Made by a program: the position numbers and the translations under genes. The notes under the pieces were generated by a model. It ran no database searches. It saw only the letters and a list, made by a program, of their open reading frames with translations, and was not told where the DNA came from. Shown here piece by piece: positions 11,477-24,332 of a stretch of 64,000 nucleotides of DNA. The stretch is from Gorsachius magnificus (taxonomy: Eukaryota > Chordata > Aves > Pelecaniformes > Ardeidae), in contig CM067081.1 in the NCBI GenBank assembly GCA_034008185.1, forward strand, positions 187,881,510 through 187,945,509, in the 5' to 3' direction. How positions within the stretch are numbered: position 1 is the stretch's first letter; each line of letters starts with the position of its first letter.

Positions 11477-12499
11477 CTGCGAAGAAAGAACATTTCACTT
11501 TTAAGAGTATGCAAATAATTTCCATATGTAAAACAGATTTCATCTTTCCTTTTTGGACAGATATGACAATTACACAGTGCTGTCAGACTGCACTCATTTA
11601 AAAGACTTTCCCTACAAGGAAATGTATCTTGTTTAAACCAGCTCATATTCAGATGGCTTAATTCACCCAATTTCAGGAATTACTCTTTAACCCTGTATCC
11701 CCAAATGCTTTTAACAATGTAACCCAGGTACATTTTACACTTAGACACCACATGAGACAAAAGGGAAATGCTTTCATATTCACTGTAAACACTTACAAAC
11801 CATTTTTGGACTTCATGTTCTAAATCTATCAACCACATTGCTATACAAAATTCATAATAACCCTGATTCAAAAGAACAGATCCTATGCCTTCCATAAGAA
11901 AATTTCCTACAAGGTTAACAGTAAATAATACTGATATGAAGCCAAAAAATAGCTATATAATCCTAAATGATCAAAAAAATCATATTAACAGACAAGCCCT
12001 AGGTTGCCTACTAAGAAGGCAAATTATGAAAAAAATGCAACTTTATTTCTCCTGCACTAGTAACAGACCTTTGCTAAAATCCTATTAGTATTCTCTACCT
12101 CAGAACAGAGGCAGAAGAGAATGTTTACACTGCTTTAAGATTTAAACTTATGACTTTGAATTCATTTGAAAGGGTCTTGAAGGCAGCCAGGCTTCCCTTG
12201 GAAATACCAAGAAAGCAGAAGAATCACAAAGAGAACTCCTTGCTGTTTTAACTGTTACCCTCTATGAATGCTTATTAAAGAGATTAAATAAAAAGAATGA
12301 ACTGCAAATTAATTATTAGAGGAATTAGAGCTCATGGGAATTGTGGGAAAAAAAAAAAAAAAAAAAAGAAGAGGCCAGAATGTGTTATATTATTGATTTA
12401 AAAAATTGTTAATTTAAGAAAATAAATGAATAGTAATGGGGTTCAAATCAACGGTATACAAAACTTCATTATCACTGGAATTCCAACCTGTGAACTCAC
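11477..12499 (-). other. DOCK4: DOCK4 intron 2
   Basis: A 1023-bp intron with GT-AG ends, containing an A20 run at 12348-12367 and an octamer motif at 11509. Nothing else was recognised. Confidence 0.7.
12348..12367. repeat. Poly(A) run, A20
   Basis: An uninterrupted A run followed by a short purine tract (gaagagg) in intron 2. Confidence 0.9.
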
Positions 12500-12583
12500 C
12501 ATCACATTTCTCTAATATCTGAACGGTGTCTCCAATCTCCAGTGGTAGGCCATGTGGGACTGTCCCTCGAAAACCAGCTATTA
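12500..12583 (-). CDS. DOCK4: DOCK4 coding exon (exon 2 in gene order): first part of SH3 domain
   Basis: This 84-nt exon has a canonical acceptor (tttttcag) at 12584-12585 and a canonical donor (gtgagt) below 12500. It enters with two bases completing a Val codon, reads 27 codons and leaves one base, so the flanking introns are phase 1. The peptide includes GFRGTVPHGLPLEIGDTV and ends QILEKCD. This is the RT-loop half of the DOCK-family SH3 domain, about residues 13-40. FRGTVPHGL fits DOCK4 better than DOCK3, which as I recall has FRGSVPQGL. In DOCK proteins the SH3 region binds ELMO and helps control the autoinhibited state of the exchange factor, which activates Rac1 and Rap1 at the membrane. 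Exon 1 upstream is not in the window. Exon assignment is firm; function is known from the family. Confidence 0.93.
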
Positions 12584-15500
12584 CTGAAAAAGATATTAAA
12601 AGTTTCAATTATTTACAATATTAAAATACAAATTATTATTCCTCTTGTTAACAAAAATAGCATATTAACAGGGCAAGTTAAGTGTTAGAACAAACAGACT
12701 TCCTGAAATTTAATAAGCTGTAGAAAGAATCAGAGGTTAAGCCACTGTTACGAACAGAAAATTTAAATTACAGGACTTGGAAAAAACCCAAAACTCTTAC
12801 AGATATACTATAGATGAATAGAAAGCTTGTACTGGAGAACAGTGTTAGCTAGACCATAACTACCCTGAAGGACAGAAACTGTTTTATTCCAAATGCTCAC
12901 ACTAACACATATCAGGCCTCAGAATTTTGCAAGCTGAAAGCGCCAATATTTTTGTTGCCATCTTTACCACCCACACACCACAAAGGGCAAAGCTTATTTC
13001 ACATTTGCTTAATGGATGCTATAGACCTGACACCCCACATAATCCCAAATGAGAGGAAATGGTTAGGGGGTGGAGACCAGTAAAGCGTGCTGTTCACTAA
13101 CACGTTAAGTGCACACACAGTCTCCCCTGCAGCCTCCCCGAAGCCAGTGACACCCAGGTCATGAGCTCAGGCTGGGACAAGGGCTATGGAAATGGGCTTC
13201 CCTTGCTGCAGATAAAACATGCCTCAAATAAAATGTCCACCAGAGCAGTGATGTTCCTAAATACTTACAATGGTCAAATTTTAGTGCTAAAAAAATAGCC
13301 AGCTATTTTTTTCACTCAGAACCAAAATATAATTCTCAAAAGCCATTCAAAATGCTCGCTCCTACAAATGCTAAAAATCCATTAACATACCAGATAGCTA
13401 TTCAGCCCTGTGTTTACTATATTTGAAATATAATTGAATTAAAATATGGCCTAATTCAGGCCATGAGACCAAGCCATAGTGATTTTGATTCCCTGTATTG
13501 TGATATTGTTTTGGAGCTTAATTTTGAAGTTGAAAATGGCCTTCTACCCCTATCAGCAGGGCGATGCATGAAATTACTTAGTGGCCTAACAGCAATCTTG
13601 CTGCTACCGCCTATCTATCCATCTAGATAGGAAACCCCAAATCTCACAGCAAAGTAAAAAAACCCACTAACTCAGAGGTGTGAGAACAAATCTTCACATG
13701 TAAAAGCCAAAGAGAAACCCCATGGGTGCAGATAGGCATATCAAGTAGCTACTCTTCCACCGAAAGACCTGCAAGATTTTGAGTCCCAGCAACCCATTTT
13801 GGCGGGTCTTGCCTGCTGTCAGAGGTCTCTCCCGCCCAAGGCAGACACAGTATAAGCTGTCACCCACCACCTGGGCTCGTCACATTGTTCGTCAAAGGCA
13901 GCAGGACAGATTAGCTGTCAGCAACCGCAAAAACTGAAAATTCATGTGTGACTCTTTGCCAGAAAGTTCCAGATTTTAAGAGTAAACCAAATACTATAGG
14001 ATGGCATGTATAAAAATGTGCAAAAAGTACATTTTTGCCAAATCTTTATTCAGAATCCGAAGGCTTCAATACTCACTGAATACAATCATCACTTCAATCA
14101 GCGCTAAATCATCACTGTGCTTAACCCATGGCCTGTCTTTATCATTTTGAAAAAAGCCTGTGAGATTATGTGCCCGGTCAGTCCCTAGGAGTTTGATGTA
14201 ACATGTGACACCCCCCCTTGCCCTGGGCACGTGTACTGAATCAATCTCTATTCCTTTTGGTGCTCCTCCTACTCTCCAAGGTATTTACACAGAACTAAAA
14301 TACCCTGAGATAAGCATTATGAAATAAAAAGAGCCACCATTAAGGGGGTTAGTTGCAAGACAGCATTTGTACACTGAAAAAGTTTGTCTAAGGGTTGAAA
14401 AATGACAATTATTTCCATTATTTCTTATACAAAGATCTAAAAATTAAAACAGCTTATTAACTATGAACATGTTAAAATAATAATAAAAAAACCCCACCTC
14501 CCTGAATATCAATACAATTTATATCTAAATTCCTCTGTGGCATTGGAATGACAGGAGTCATTCTGGTCACCCTTCTAGCTTGTAAGAAGCAAAACTGAAT
14601 TATGAAGCCTGCCAAAATAGCACCTACAGCCACTGAAATAAAATTAAGGAATTAACAGAAGCAGCATGCAAAACCAAACCAAACTCTTGTGTGTTATTAC
14701 ACCTCTGAGATGTCTTATTTTTAAACTCCATGAGATAAAAAGAATGACAGTAATTTTCTCCTTAAGAGCCAATATATCCTGTCACATTGTTATGATCTGA
14801 CTTTGCTGTGACATTCAGTTTTTATGACTTAAGTTACTAGATCTGTTAGAGAAATCTTTTTTTGTTTTGTTTTGTTTTTTAAGAGAAGTTTAAAAAAAAA
14901 ACTTTTAGGACAAAAAAAGTTTGAAATCTGACACAGCATAGAAAATAGCTAGAATTCGTTTTAGAGCACGTATGGAAGAAGAAAATTATACCCTGGAATA
15001 TCTTCTAGAAAGATACCCTGCAGAGTACCAGAAAAAGAAAGAAACAGGGGCATCACCTGTACCACTGTGCCAGCACATTCACACAATCCACCCGCAAAAC
15101 TCTGCCTGGATTCTTGCAGAGGTCTTGCAGAGAGGTCAGGCTCAAAACAGGCAGCCCGGGGTCTTTAGCAATGCCACTCAAAACAAAAAGCGCACTGCAG
15201 AGCGGCAGAGAATGTAACGCAAAGCACAGGAATCCAGAGACAAACTTCTCACACAAATGCGTACTTGCCTAACTTTCTACTAATCAAGTCATGTTACAGA
15301 ATTGGAGACAACGAGACAGAGGGTGGCTATTTTTTTAGTTTATCTGTAGAGTATGTAAGTATGCTACAGCGAGGATAACGATGATGTCATGGAAAGAGGT
15401 AGTTACAGTTCCACCAGAGAAGATCCCAGGGTTCAACGGTTCAGCTCAGACACAGGGTTCTTAACCAAGCTATGACATAAATTTGATGTAGTGAACCTCC

Positions 15501-18500
15501 TGCCCTTTCCTCCAATGACCACGTTGCTCTGCAACACTTTGCAGATGCTCCTTAATTCTTTCTCCTAGTAGTAGTAACTATGTAATTAATTACTCTGCAG
15601 TGATTGTGGCTTAAAGTGTTCTCACCCTAACTTGAGAGCAGTACACATTTATCATACTCATAGAACTGGACTTTTTATATATACAGCATACACCAAGCCA
15701 CGTGCATCAAATATGCCCTGTTTTCATTCTTGTAACAACAGTAGCTGGTGTGGTTATCACCTTCCCTCACTTCCATTGCAAGTGGATAGCAGAGACCTTA
15801 GATAAAGAGGACAGACAGAAGAAGAGAAATCCACTCTAAATATAGCTCTCCTACAATATCTGCAGTCTCTGCAGATGCGGTGTCCACATGCGTGTCCCCA
15901 GGAAGCTAAGTATCAAAAGCGCTTACATCTAGGTACATTTTTTTTGTCATTGTAGTACCTGAAGGTCACATAAATGTTCTGTTTGTGTTTCAAGCACAGG
16001 CATAGTGATTGATGCCCTCTTCAATCACCTCTCAGCCGCGGGAGAAATGCGGAACTCCACAATAAAAGTTTGTAGGAGGATATATTCTCAGAAGTGGTAT
16101 AGAAACTGAGTTCAAATACAGCAGCCAGTTGGCATTATTAAATATCTTCTTGCTGCCAAACGGTACTCAGAGGATAAGAAAGCAAGACAACAACACAGGA
16201 CACAAAAACCTAATCCATACAAAAGGTGAAATCATATGGTGAGAAGTACAGTAACATGCAATATTAAAGCAGCTTTGGGTTTAATGCCAAGCTTAAAATT
16301 TTTAGAGTATTGCAGGTGTAATGAATCCCAAGTTATGAAACAACCCATTTCCATGAGAACTATGGAGAGATAATCAGTAAGAGAAGAACCTTTATGAGAT
16401 AACCAATTAAGTTAGCTGTCTGTGATTAAGTGCTAAAATTAGTCAAATGTGATAATATTTTCTTAATATTCTTCTACATTTCATTATGAGAGTCAGTTCA
16501 ACCAAGAATATGGCATAAGAGCTTACAAGTCATTCTTTCTATGTGCTTCACAAAGTTTTTTGTTACAAGGACATGTGTGAATAATTGGAAAGAGTTTTCC
16601 CTTACCTTGTTATCAGACCACCACTGCAATTAGGAAAAAGAAGAAAGAGAAGGAATAATCTGATGGACCCTCTTACGTTCAGCTTCTCAAAAGAAACTTC
16701 ATCTTTCTGCTCTCATCCAGATCACTGCCTGTCTGTGCTCATTGTTGGACAGTTTTAAGACCCTGGTGTATAAAAAGATCAATCCAAGCCCAAGGTCTTA
16801 ATTAAAGCTGAAACTAAGTTTTTTGGTGCAGGAATTCACCTTCTGCTCATCTAGAGCACAGATAGCATTGCTCTTCTAAAAAATAAAACAAGATTCTTTT
16901 TCTACTTGCAACTAGTGCATTCAAATCTTACATGTGAATTAGCATTATAAAGATGCATTTAAGCCTCACCAAGAGCATGCTGGGTTTCATGGCTGGCTTG
17001 ACTTTTTCTTTAGAAGATGAAAACATCTCCCCACAAAGGGTGCAATGTGACATGGTGCTCAAGATGCTCAACACTATGAAAGGAGACACACAATACACTG
17101 CAGTTCCTGGCTGCGTAGCAGGGCGTACACCCCCACTTAGAAAAGAACCAGCAGCAATAGAAGCAACATCTACAGCATCCACGAATACCTCAAAAATGAA
17201 CATTTGTACCACAAAAACAGACTCAGGTTTCACATAATAAAAACCAGTCCTTCAACTGAAGAAACAGGAGGGGGGGAAAGGATGTAAGGTAGAAAAATGT
17301 AAATTACTTTAATAATTAGTTGGCCATATTGTGCATGCTAAATGCTGGGGTAAAAAATAGACTCCAGTTCAATGCCCTAAGTCATGATGCCCCAACTACC
17401 AGCGGTAGCATATGAGCCACACAGAAATGTGGCAGAAACACACTGAAAAATAACAGATTTGGAGGGTGGGAACACTGTGTCAGAGGGACTGGTTTTGACA
17501 GGGAGCAAGATGCTCTGATAGAAAAGGAACTGATTAGCTGGTAACAGGGGTGGGTGGCCCACTTCAAAGTTTTGCTTGGGGTTATATTCTTAAAATTTTT
17601 ATGCCTGAAGTAACTGGAGATCTGCACATAAGAACTAATGAGGCAAACATTGTTGTTCCTTTCCTCCTAACAGATGACCAGAAGCTATTATTGATTCCAG
17701 ATATTATCTGCTATAATTGAAATTGGTGACAGAAGCAATTTTTAAAGTTTTTATTCTGCACTTTTTCACCAGATTGAGACTTTTGGGTAAAACCATTTCA
17801 AGGGGTTTATTTTCTATTCAGCAGTTGAAAAAATAACCAAAAAAGCTGTAATAAATGAAATCAGGGTGCTTCTAACATTATGAAGTCATTATATCCATTA
17901 AAACAATTATTTACTGTCACATTTTTTTTATGATGGAAAATTGAGCTTGGTTTTATGCAGTTTTTTAGCTGATTAGTAATGATGTGTATATATTACCTTT
18001 GAGGAAGGCTCTGATTCAGTGGTCTTTATTGCAGGAACATAAAAAACTATCCTTTGATATGTACTTATGGATAGTAAATACAACAGACATGCAGCACTGT
18101 AAACAGCTGCAGAAAATGCAACATTAGAGAGAGCACATCATCAGGACAGCCTTTAAAAAAAAATCATACCAATGACTCTGCCCAGGATACTGTTTGTAAA
18201 TTCTGAAGCTACTGACCACTGGCAAGCAATGCAAGCTTCAAGTGGTACAGCTCTAAGGATTCTGTGGCACAGGGGTCATCCTGAGACAGACATGGTATTT
18301 CTGTGCTCAAACACCATCGATGGATTTTTCTTCTATGAATTTGCCTCATGAGGCTTTACATACATCATAACGTCAGTGTCCACAAACTCACAGTAAGCTT
18401 TCCAGTTTAAATATGCTTCATGGAAAAAAAAGTCTTCCTTTCGTTTTACAGTGCCACTTAGAATTTCATTTCAAATCCCCTTGTTCTTGTGGGAAAGTTG

Positions 18501-21500
18501 AATAAGCAATTTCTTGTCACCCTCTCTGCTGTACCTTAGCTGTACCTTTTCCAGGATGAAGCTTCTTCTCCTCAAATGAAGCTGAAGAACCTTTTTAGAT
18601 TTCTAAATAGGCAGAGCTTTTAGAAGCATAAACACACCGAGGCATATAACTTTGCTAATGCAGAATGTCCAAAGCTTACTGTAAAAGGCCATCACTTGCA
18701 CTAAGCTTTCCCTACATATGAATTGATCTGGAGGGAGTGGCACGATAGCACAGCTACACGCTCATGCTTCCAACACATGAGTTAATTTGGGCATCTGTTC
18801 AATAATGCACTGCGCTGCCTACAGATACCCTAGGAGGCTTCCTCCAAACCAGAACCAAGCTAATGAAGACAGTGAGAGAAAAGGGGGGGGGGGGGGGGGG
18901 GGGGGGAAGGGGGAATCAATCTAATCTCCTTTCAATAAACACAATATATATGAATGTTAGTTTCAATAACAGAAGTGATCCTTAAATCTCTTGCAGATTA
19001 CTGAGGATAAACACTCCACTCTCAAATTTACACAGAAATGAAACAATGTGAGTTCTCTCGCCTGTATATGTACACCACAATTAAAAGGATCAAACGCATA
19101 GCTCAGATGATGACAGTCCAGGACTCCTGAGCCACATGTGGCTATTGAACATCTCAAGTGCTGCTCATGTGCAGCAGTCAATTGCTCTTAAGAGATGAGT
19201 GCTCGCATGGAATTTTCCTAATAACATTTATTGAACAGCTATTCATGAAAATACCTCAAGGCACATAAAAAATCATCAAAAAAGTTTGTACCAGTGTCCA
19301 AGCATTGAAAAGACTATATAAAGTAGAATACTTAAACACAACTGTTCTGTACTTGTCTGAAAACCAAAACCAAACCATCTGGAATTCCTGCTGCTAATAG
19401 CACCAGCTACCTATACAGATAAGGGAAACGCCAAGTCTGAAATAGACAAAGGACACAGAGCTGCAGCAGACGGTATTCCCTCCTGGGCTGGTCTCAACAT
19501 TTGAATTCAGCAAGGTAATCACTTTCAAATCCCCGATTATAATGCTGCCGAAGCCCAGAGGAGAATTCTAACACAGATAATAAGTTTAGTGTGACTGTCT
19601 GAACATTTGTCAAGCTCTCCTCATCCCACATCTCAGCTACAGGCAGGATCCTTATCATCTCTGATAATAGCTTGATTGGTTCTCCCAATACCCACAAACA
19701 CTTTGCTAACTCTTTCTTTCCTTTGGGTACCCTAGCTATTAGGCACTAAATCTTAGGACAGAGCACTGAAAATAACAAGTCATGGCACCTATTTGCTGTT
19801 GAGAATGGCTGCCAATCTAGAGCACCAAAACTGGAATAATTCAGCATGTACCACCAGGGTCCCTGTAGGACCCTGCAGGTATGAGATTTCATTCAAGGTT
19901 CCTCTTCTATCATATAGTTAGTTAAGCCCTTTATATTTCCTGAAGCCCTTCTGCATCTTATTATGTCTACATCTTGACCCTGCTAAGAGCAATGTCTTGA
20001 TTTGCATTAGTTCTGGAACTAGGAATTTAAAAGTAAAAAGAAAATAAAACAAACAGGTCTTCACGAGACTAGAAAACCTAGTACCCATTGGAGTCTAAGA
20101 ATAGACGATACAGCTCCTCCCTACAAATTTGCTCAGGAGTCTCCTCTACAGAGAAAGAATGTCAATGTAAAACCTGTCAGAGGCATTACGGTAGAAGGCG
20201 AGGTGGACTCAGTACAATCAGGTATAGATTTCATGCATTCAATCAAATTGTAATAAAGGAACTAATGTACATGAAGTTCAACCAGCTGGACTCACAGCTC
20301 TCCAATGTATAACTACAGATGCAGTATCGATGCACTAAGACTGCCATCTGGAACCGTAAGTGTGGATGAAGGGTCATTTTCCTCCATTACCTGGAAACAG
20401 CAACAGCTTAAAAATCCAGCCAGTAGAAAGGAGTCAGTGGAAAAAAGTAGGTTACGTTAAGATGACACTATCTATAAGAACAGCCTCTTCTAGTTAAAAA
20501 TAACTACGTTATTCACTATGATTTTTAGTAAGACTAAGTATTCCAAAGTTCTAAGTGCTTTCAAACTTTGTTAAGTAATTGCCTTAATTTTTAATAGCAT
20601 GATCAAGGAGAAAAGCTATGGCTATTTAACTTTAACTTGAAAAAGCCTCCGTGTTTGTTCACAGCCTTTGGGGAACCAAACTTTCTGGTTAAAATCAAAT
20701 AAACCACCAGGGGGTTTTGTAACTTCCTGTAAGTATCAGGTATGGTAATGATGGGAGGTTAATGTATTCACAGCACAAGTGCATCATCTGAGGTGCCTCG
20801 AAGCCAACAAAGCCCTGTGATCGCAGATACTAGATCTCATGGTAACTCTTCAGTGCACTTTGGACCTCATTAGAGCATGAGGTGGTGCTCACCAAAGCCT
20901 TCAAAAAGTTAAATTCAAGAGACGCAAAGTTCTACATGATTTCAAATCCAGATCCATGGTGATACTTTTGTATATGCCGGAAAGTTCACTGGCTACCTGT
21001 CATACCCCTACAAAGCCAGCAGAAATTGAACAGGAAAATTAAATGCCTCACATAATTATAGACACAGGAGATATCTCCCAGAAAACACTTAAACTTTTTC
21101 AGAATAATACAAAGACAGTTATTTTAAAGAAGGCCTTGAATAGATGAGTACGTCCTTACAATTTCATGCTGACCTAGTGCAAGAACACTGGGTATGATTC
21201 AAAGTCTAAAGACCACACATTTCCCCATTCTTTCCTCCCCAAGAGCACTGTAGTACAACAAGCTGCTCCAAACTTGGGGGGCATAATTTCACAGCCTTTA
21301 ACAAACTGCAGGTAGCACCGTGCAAACCCATGCTCAGAAGAGCTGTAGTCTTGTGAACTGCAAAGAAAACAAGACTGCTGTGCAACCTGCAGCATTACTC
21401 TCCTCCCCACCTAGCAGAGCTGCCCAAGGGGAACACAATTAGATAACAGTACAGTAGCTGAGAAACTCCATGCGTTTGGTATCAAAGAGTCCAGCAAATG

Positions 21501-23837
21501 AGACTGGTTCCCCCTTAGTATTTCACTGTTTACTCCCATTCAAGTAACAAATAGCACTCAAGGAAGCCAAGGCAGGCAGAGCATAAGTTTTCTTCCCTAA
21601 TGCAAAAGAGACAGAGCACCCATCTTCCACCATACAATTTTTCTAACAAACAGGTCCATAAAATGACCTTATAGATGAAACACTGTCCAGTTTTCTTCTA
21701 TTTCCTTTGAAAGAGCAGAGTTTAACTCTGTACTTGACCTGCCATCGGTGGAAGACAATAAAAAACATCACTGGAAAAACAGTGGAACTCCCAACCCCAG
21801 CCCCCCCACACACACACACTTAATACATCCTGCAATTTTCAATGCCATTACTTTTTAGCTTGTCTGGTATCATTATATTTCAGGTGAGTTTTAGTCTCCT
21901 GGTAATCTGTATTGCTCTGACATTCAACCATTTCATTATTAATTTAAGTATTTTCATTTTCCCACTATAAGTTCTGTTTATTTTGACTTTAACCTACCTG
22001 CAATGTTCTCTTTAGCATTTTATGACTCGAAAAATTATTCTGCTTTTGTAAGCTATGAGCCTTATCCACAGTGCTACTTAAAATGCACATTAAATGTCAA
22101 TTTTTTTCTGCACATCAAAAATTATTGGAATATGGTTTTAATGATGAGCAGTCATTTCTCCAGTAATGAAACAAAACCCCTACCAACGTATACAATAAGA
22201 AGATTGTGCAATTTAGCTAACATTAAAAGTAAACTGTAATTGTGAGCTTCTGTAGGCTGTTCTATAGGTCAGCCAAATCTCTGTAGATAAGAACTTTGTA
22301 TCAGAAAACCTCTTGAGAGACAGAACAGTTTGGCAAGGTGTGGAAGTAAGTGCAGCTACAGAAGACTGATTACAAATCACAAGTACCCTACATGTTTTTT
22401 ATCTTAAATGAGGCAGAACTTCCTTGATCTGGTGTAATTGAGAAGCGTTTCAAATACGCTGGAATACAGCTATCAGGACTAGTAAAGCAAAACTACTTTC
22501 TCCTGTGAAAATCCTCAGAGACTGCTGAACGCAAGTTTAAACATCCCACTTGGCTCTAAGCTGGTTTATTAGGTTTAATGGTCGAAAATAACCACTGCAC
22601 TTTTCAGCCTGATTTCAATAGCTGACCTAGCAGAATTCAGCGTATTTAGCCCTGCAAAGTTTCATCACTAATCCATAATCTCCGTAAAATTAAAACTTCA
22701 GCGATATTTAACATAATCCCACAAGTATCTTAAAATGTATGACCAAACAGAAATTTAACAAGTGCATATACTTTTTTCCTAATCAAAGCTCTGGAAAATA
22801 AAAAAGAAATCCCCTAGATGTCTACTTTTAACAGTATCTCTTGTGGTGTTACAGTCCACTTTCAGAAGTGCAACTGTACCATCCTCTTGAAAAATCAGAA
22901 CCTTCTGCTCACGCTTGCTTAAGAACAGTGCCTGTTACTCCAAAATCAAGGGTACAGAGAGTTTAGGTTCTGTTGGCGGCTGTTTATATAAAAGCATGAG
23001 AAAAATTTATCTAAAAAGTATATCCAAACAATTAGGATAATGAAGATTGCTGACGAGGGGGCGATTGTTCTGTTTGATGTGATGGGGGGAAGGAAGTGTA
23101 TGAGCAAACAGTCCTCTTTAAATGTTTATATTGAGATTCATTGCTGCATCTGAACACTTATCTTTTTATGTATAAGTACTTCAAGAGACAAGATGATTCT
23201 TTTGTTTTTTAACACCTGGGGAGAGTCACTAAAAATAACTGCCTTTGTAACAGTTCCCTCCTTACCCCTTCCTCTGGATTTGACACAGAAGCCTAGGAAT
23301 ACATTTGGGATACCACAGGTCCAGGAAAGCATGGAAAACAGTGATGTATTTCTAAGAAATCAGTACTGGGAGGCACACGTTCTCATCCTGCACCAAGAAA
23401 TACTTCCTGAGTGAAACTAGTCAAAGTCTGGACAAGCAGCTGGGCAGTGGGAGGCAAACCAGACACAGGTACTTCCTTTCTTTTAGTATTACGGAGCTTT
23501 CCCATCCTTCTCCAGATGAAAGAACCTACAGGACTCTTTCCTGAAACTCTTAAAAAAACCCCACAAGAAGTAAAAACTCTATTAAGAAAAACGAGCAGAC
23601 ACAGGTAAAAAGACTTGTGCCAGCCCAGTGTCTGCCAGCGGGTTAGGAACAAAGCTGAAATAAGCTAACTCAAATCAACCAGATTTGCAATCTATCCACT
23701 TGGCTGCTGTCCATGCCATTAAGCCACATTACGTATTCGTTGAGAGAAGGGGCTAAGGGAATCTTAGTAGATAAGATGTTGCATAATAGTCTAGATCCCT
23801 GTGTAGCCCAGAGAATCAAATTGATAGATAGTGCTCA
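12584..23837 (-). other. DOCK4: DOCK4 intron 1, proximal part
   Basis: Upstream of the exon at 12583 no further exon could be found, so this is read as the 3' part of the long first intron. Apart from a G24 run (18883-18906) and a short CA repeat (about 21806-21820) I recognise nothing here. Open frames of 60-101 codons at 14972, 16928-17237, 19494 and elsewhere occur on both strands at chance-like density and have no recognisable similarity. A G+C-richer stretch around 13550-13930 resembles no element I can name. Confidence 0.6.
18883..18913. repeat. G24 homopolymer followed by AA and G5
   Basis: A run of 24 G residues (18883-18906), then AAGGGGG. Such a run can fold into G-quadruplexes on this strand and is prone to length errors in sequencing and assembly. 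Confidence 0.9.
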
Positions 23838-24332
23838 AATGTTTTGCTAACTATTGTGCGAACTAACTGACGCAGGAAGATTTGCGTCTCCTTACGAAGG
23901 ACAGTTCTTGATAAGAACACCCTGCAGTTTGGGCAAGAGCAAAGAAGCAACTGAGTCTGCGCAAGAACAAGGGGTTACTAGCGGTGACGAAGAGGAGCCA
24001 TCAGCCTTCATCCCCACGACCCCTGACGACCACCACAAGGAGGCACTGAGCAAGCGCAGTCGGGAGGGACTTATGGAAATGACCTCATGAAACTAATTTT
24101 AATACGAAGCGGGGACAGGTTATGCCTATGTATAGGCATATTGGGAAACTTCATGCATATGTAACACTTTGCTACATATAAACAGGACAAGTTGCCGCGT
24201 GGAGGTGCACACGACTTTGGTGGGACTACCCCCCGTGCTGCCCAGCGCTGAATAGACATACCTACTTTACAGTCTTACAGACTGTGGAGTCTGTGATGTG
24301 TATGCCATTGTTTTGCGCTGAACCGAGGTACA
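23838..24332 (+). mobile_element. Solo LTR of an avian endogenous retrovirus (plus strand)
   Basis: The segment is distinctly G+C-richer than its surroundings. It has the order expected of an LTR: a possible TGTT start near 23838, a TATA-like ACATATAAA at 24174-24182, a GCGCTGAATAGACATACC block at 24246 that looks like a poly(A)-signal region with AATAAA changed to AATAGA, and an end in ACA near 24332. I recognise the stretches around 'aaggacagttcttgataaga' and 'cacgactttggtgggac' from avian ERV LTRs. No internal gag, pol or env sequence is adjacent, so it is a solo LTR. Both boundaries are approximate: flanking bases (TCAAA left, AAACA right) do not form a clear target-site duplication. The 78-codon open frame at 23854-24090 lies in the LTR and is not a gene. 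The LTR is antisense to DOCK4. Confidence 0.65.
24121..24140. repeat. Perfect 9-bp inverted repeat with 2-bp loop in the LTR
   Basis: TATGCCTAT and ATAGGCATA are separated by GT, about 34 bp upstream of the TATA-like sequence of the LTR. As DNA it is a dyad that a dimeric factor could bind; a 2-nt loop makes a stable hairpin unlikely. Confidence 0.8.

Noticed and set aside
11239..11670. 120-codon plus-strand and 77-codon minus-strand open frames over the 41-nt DOCK4 exon
   Set aside because: The plus frame is antisense to the real exon. The minus frame contains the exon sequence, but in a shifted reading (QRICLKK) unlike the DOCK4 phase.
16928..17237. Overlapping open frames of 101 (minus) and 94 (plus) codons
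   Set aside because: They lie on opposite strands of the same DNA, neither resembles a known protein, and no splice or promoter context supports either.
23854..24090. 78-codon open frame with acidic and Ser/Thr-rich residues
   Set aside because: It lies wholly in the U3-like part of an LTR.
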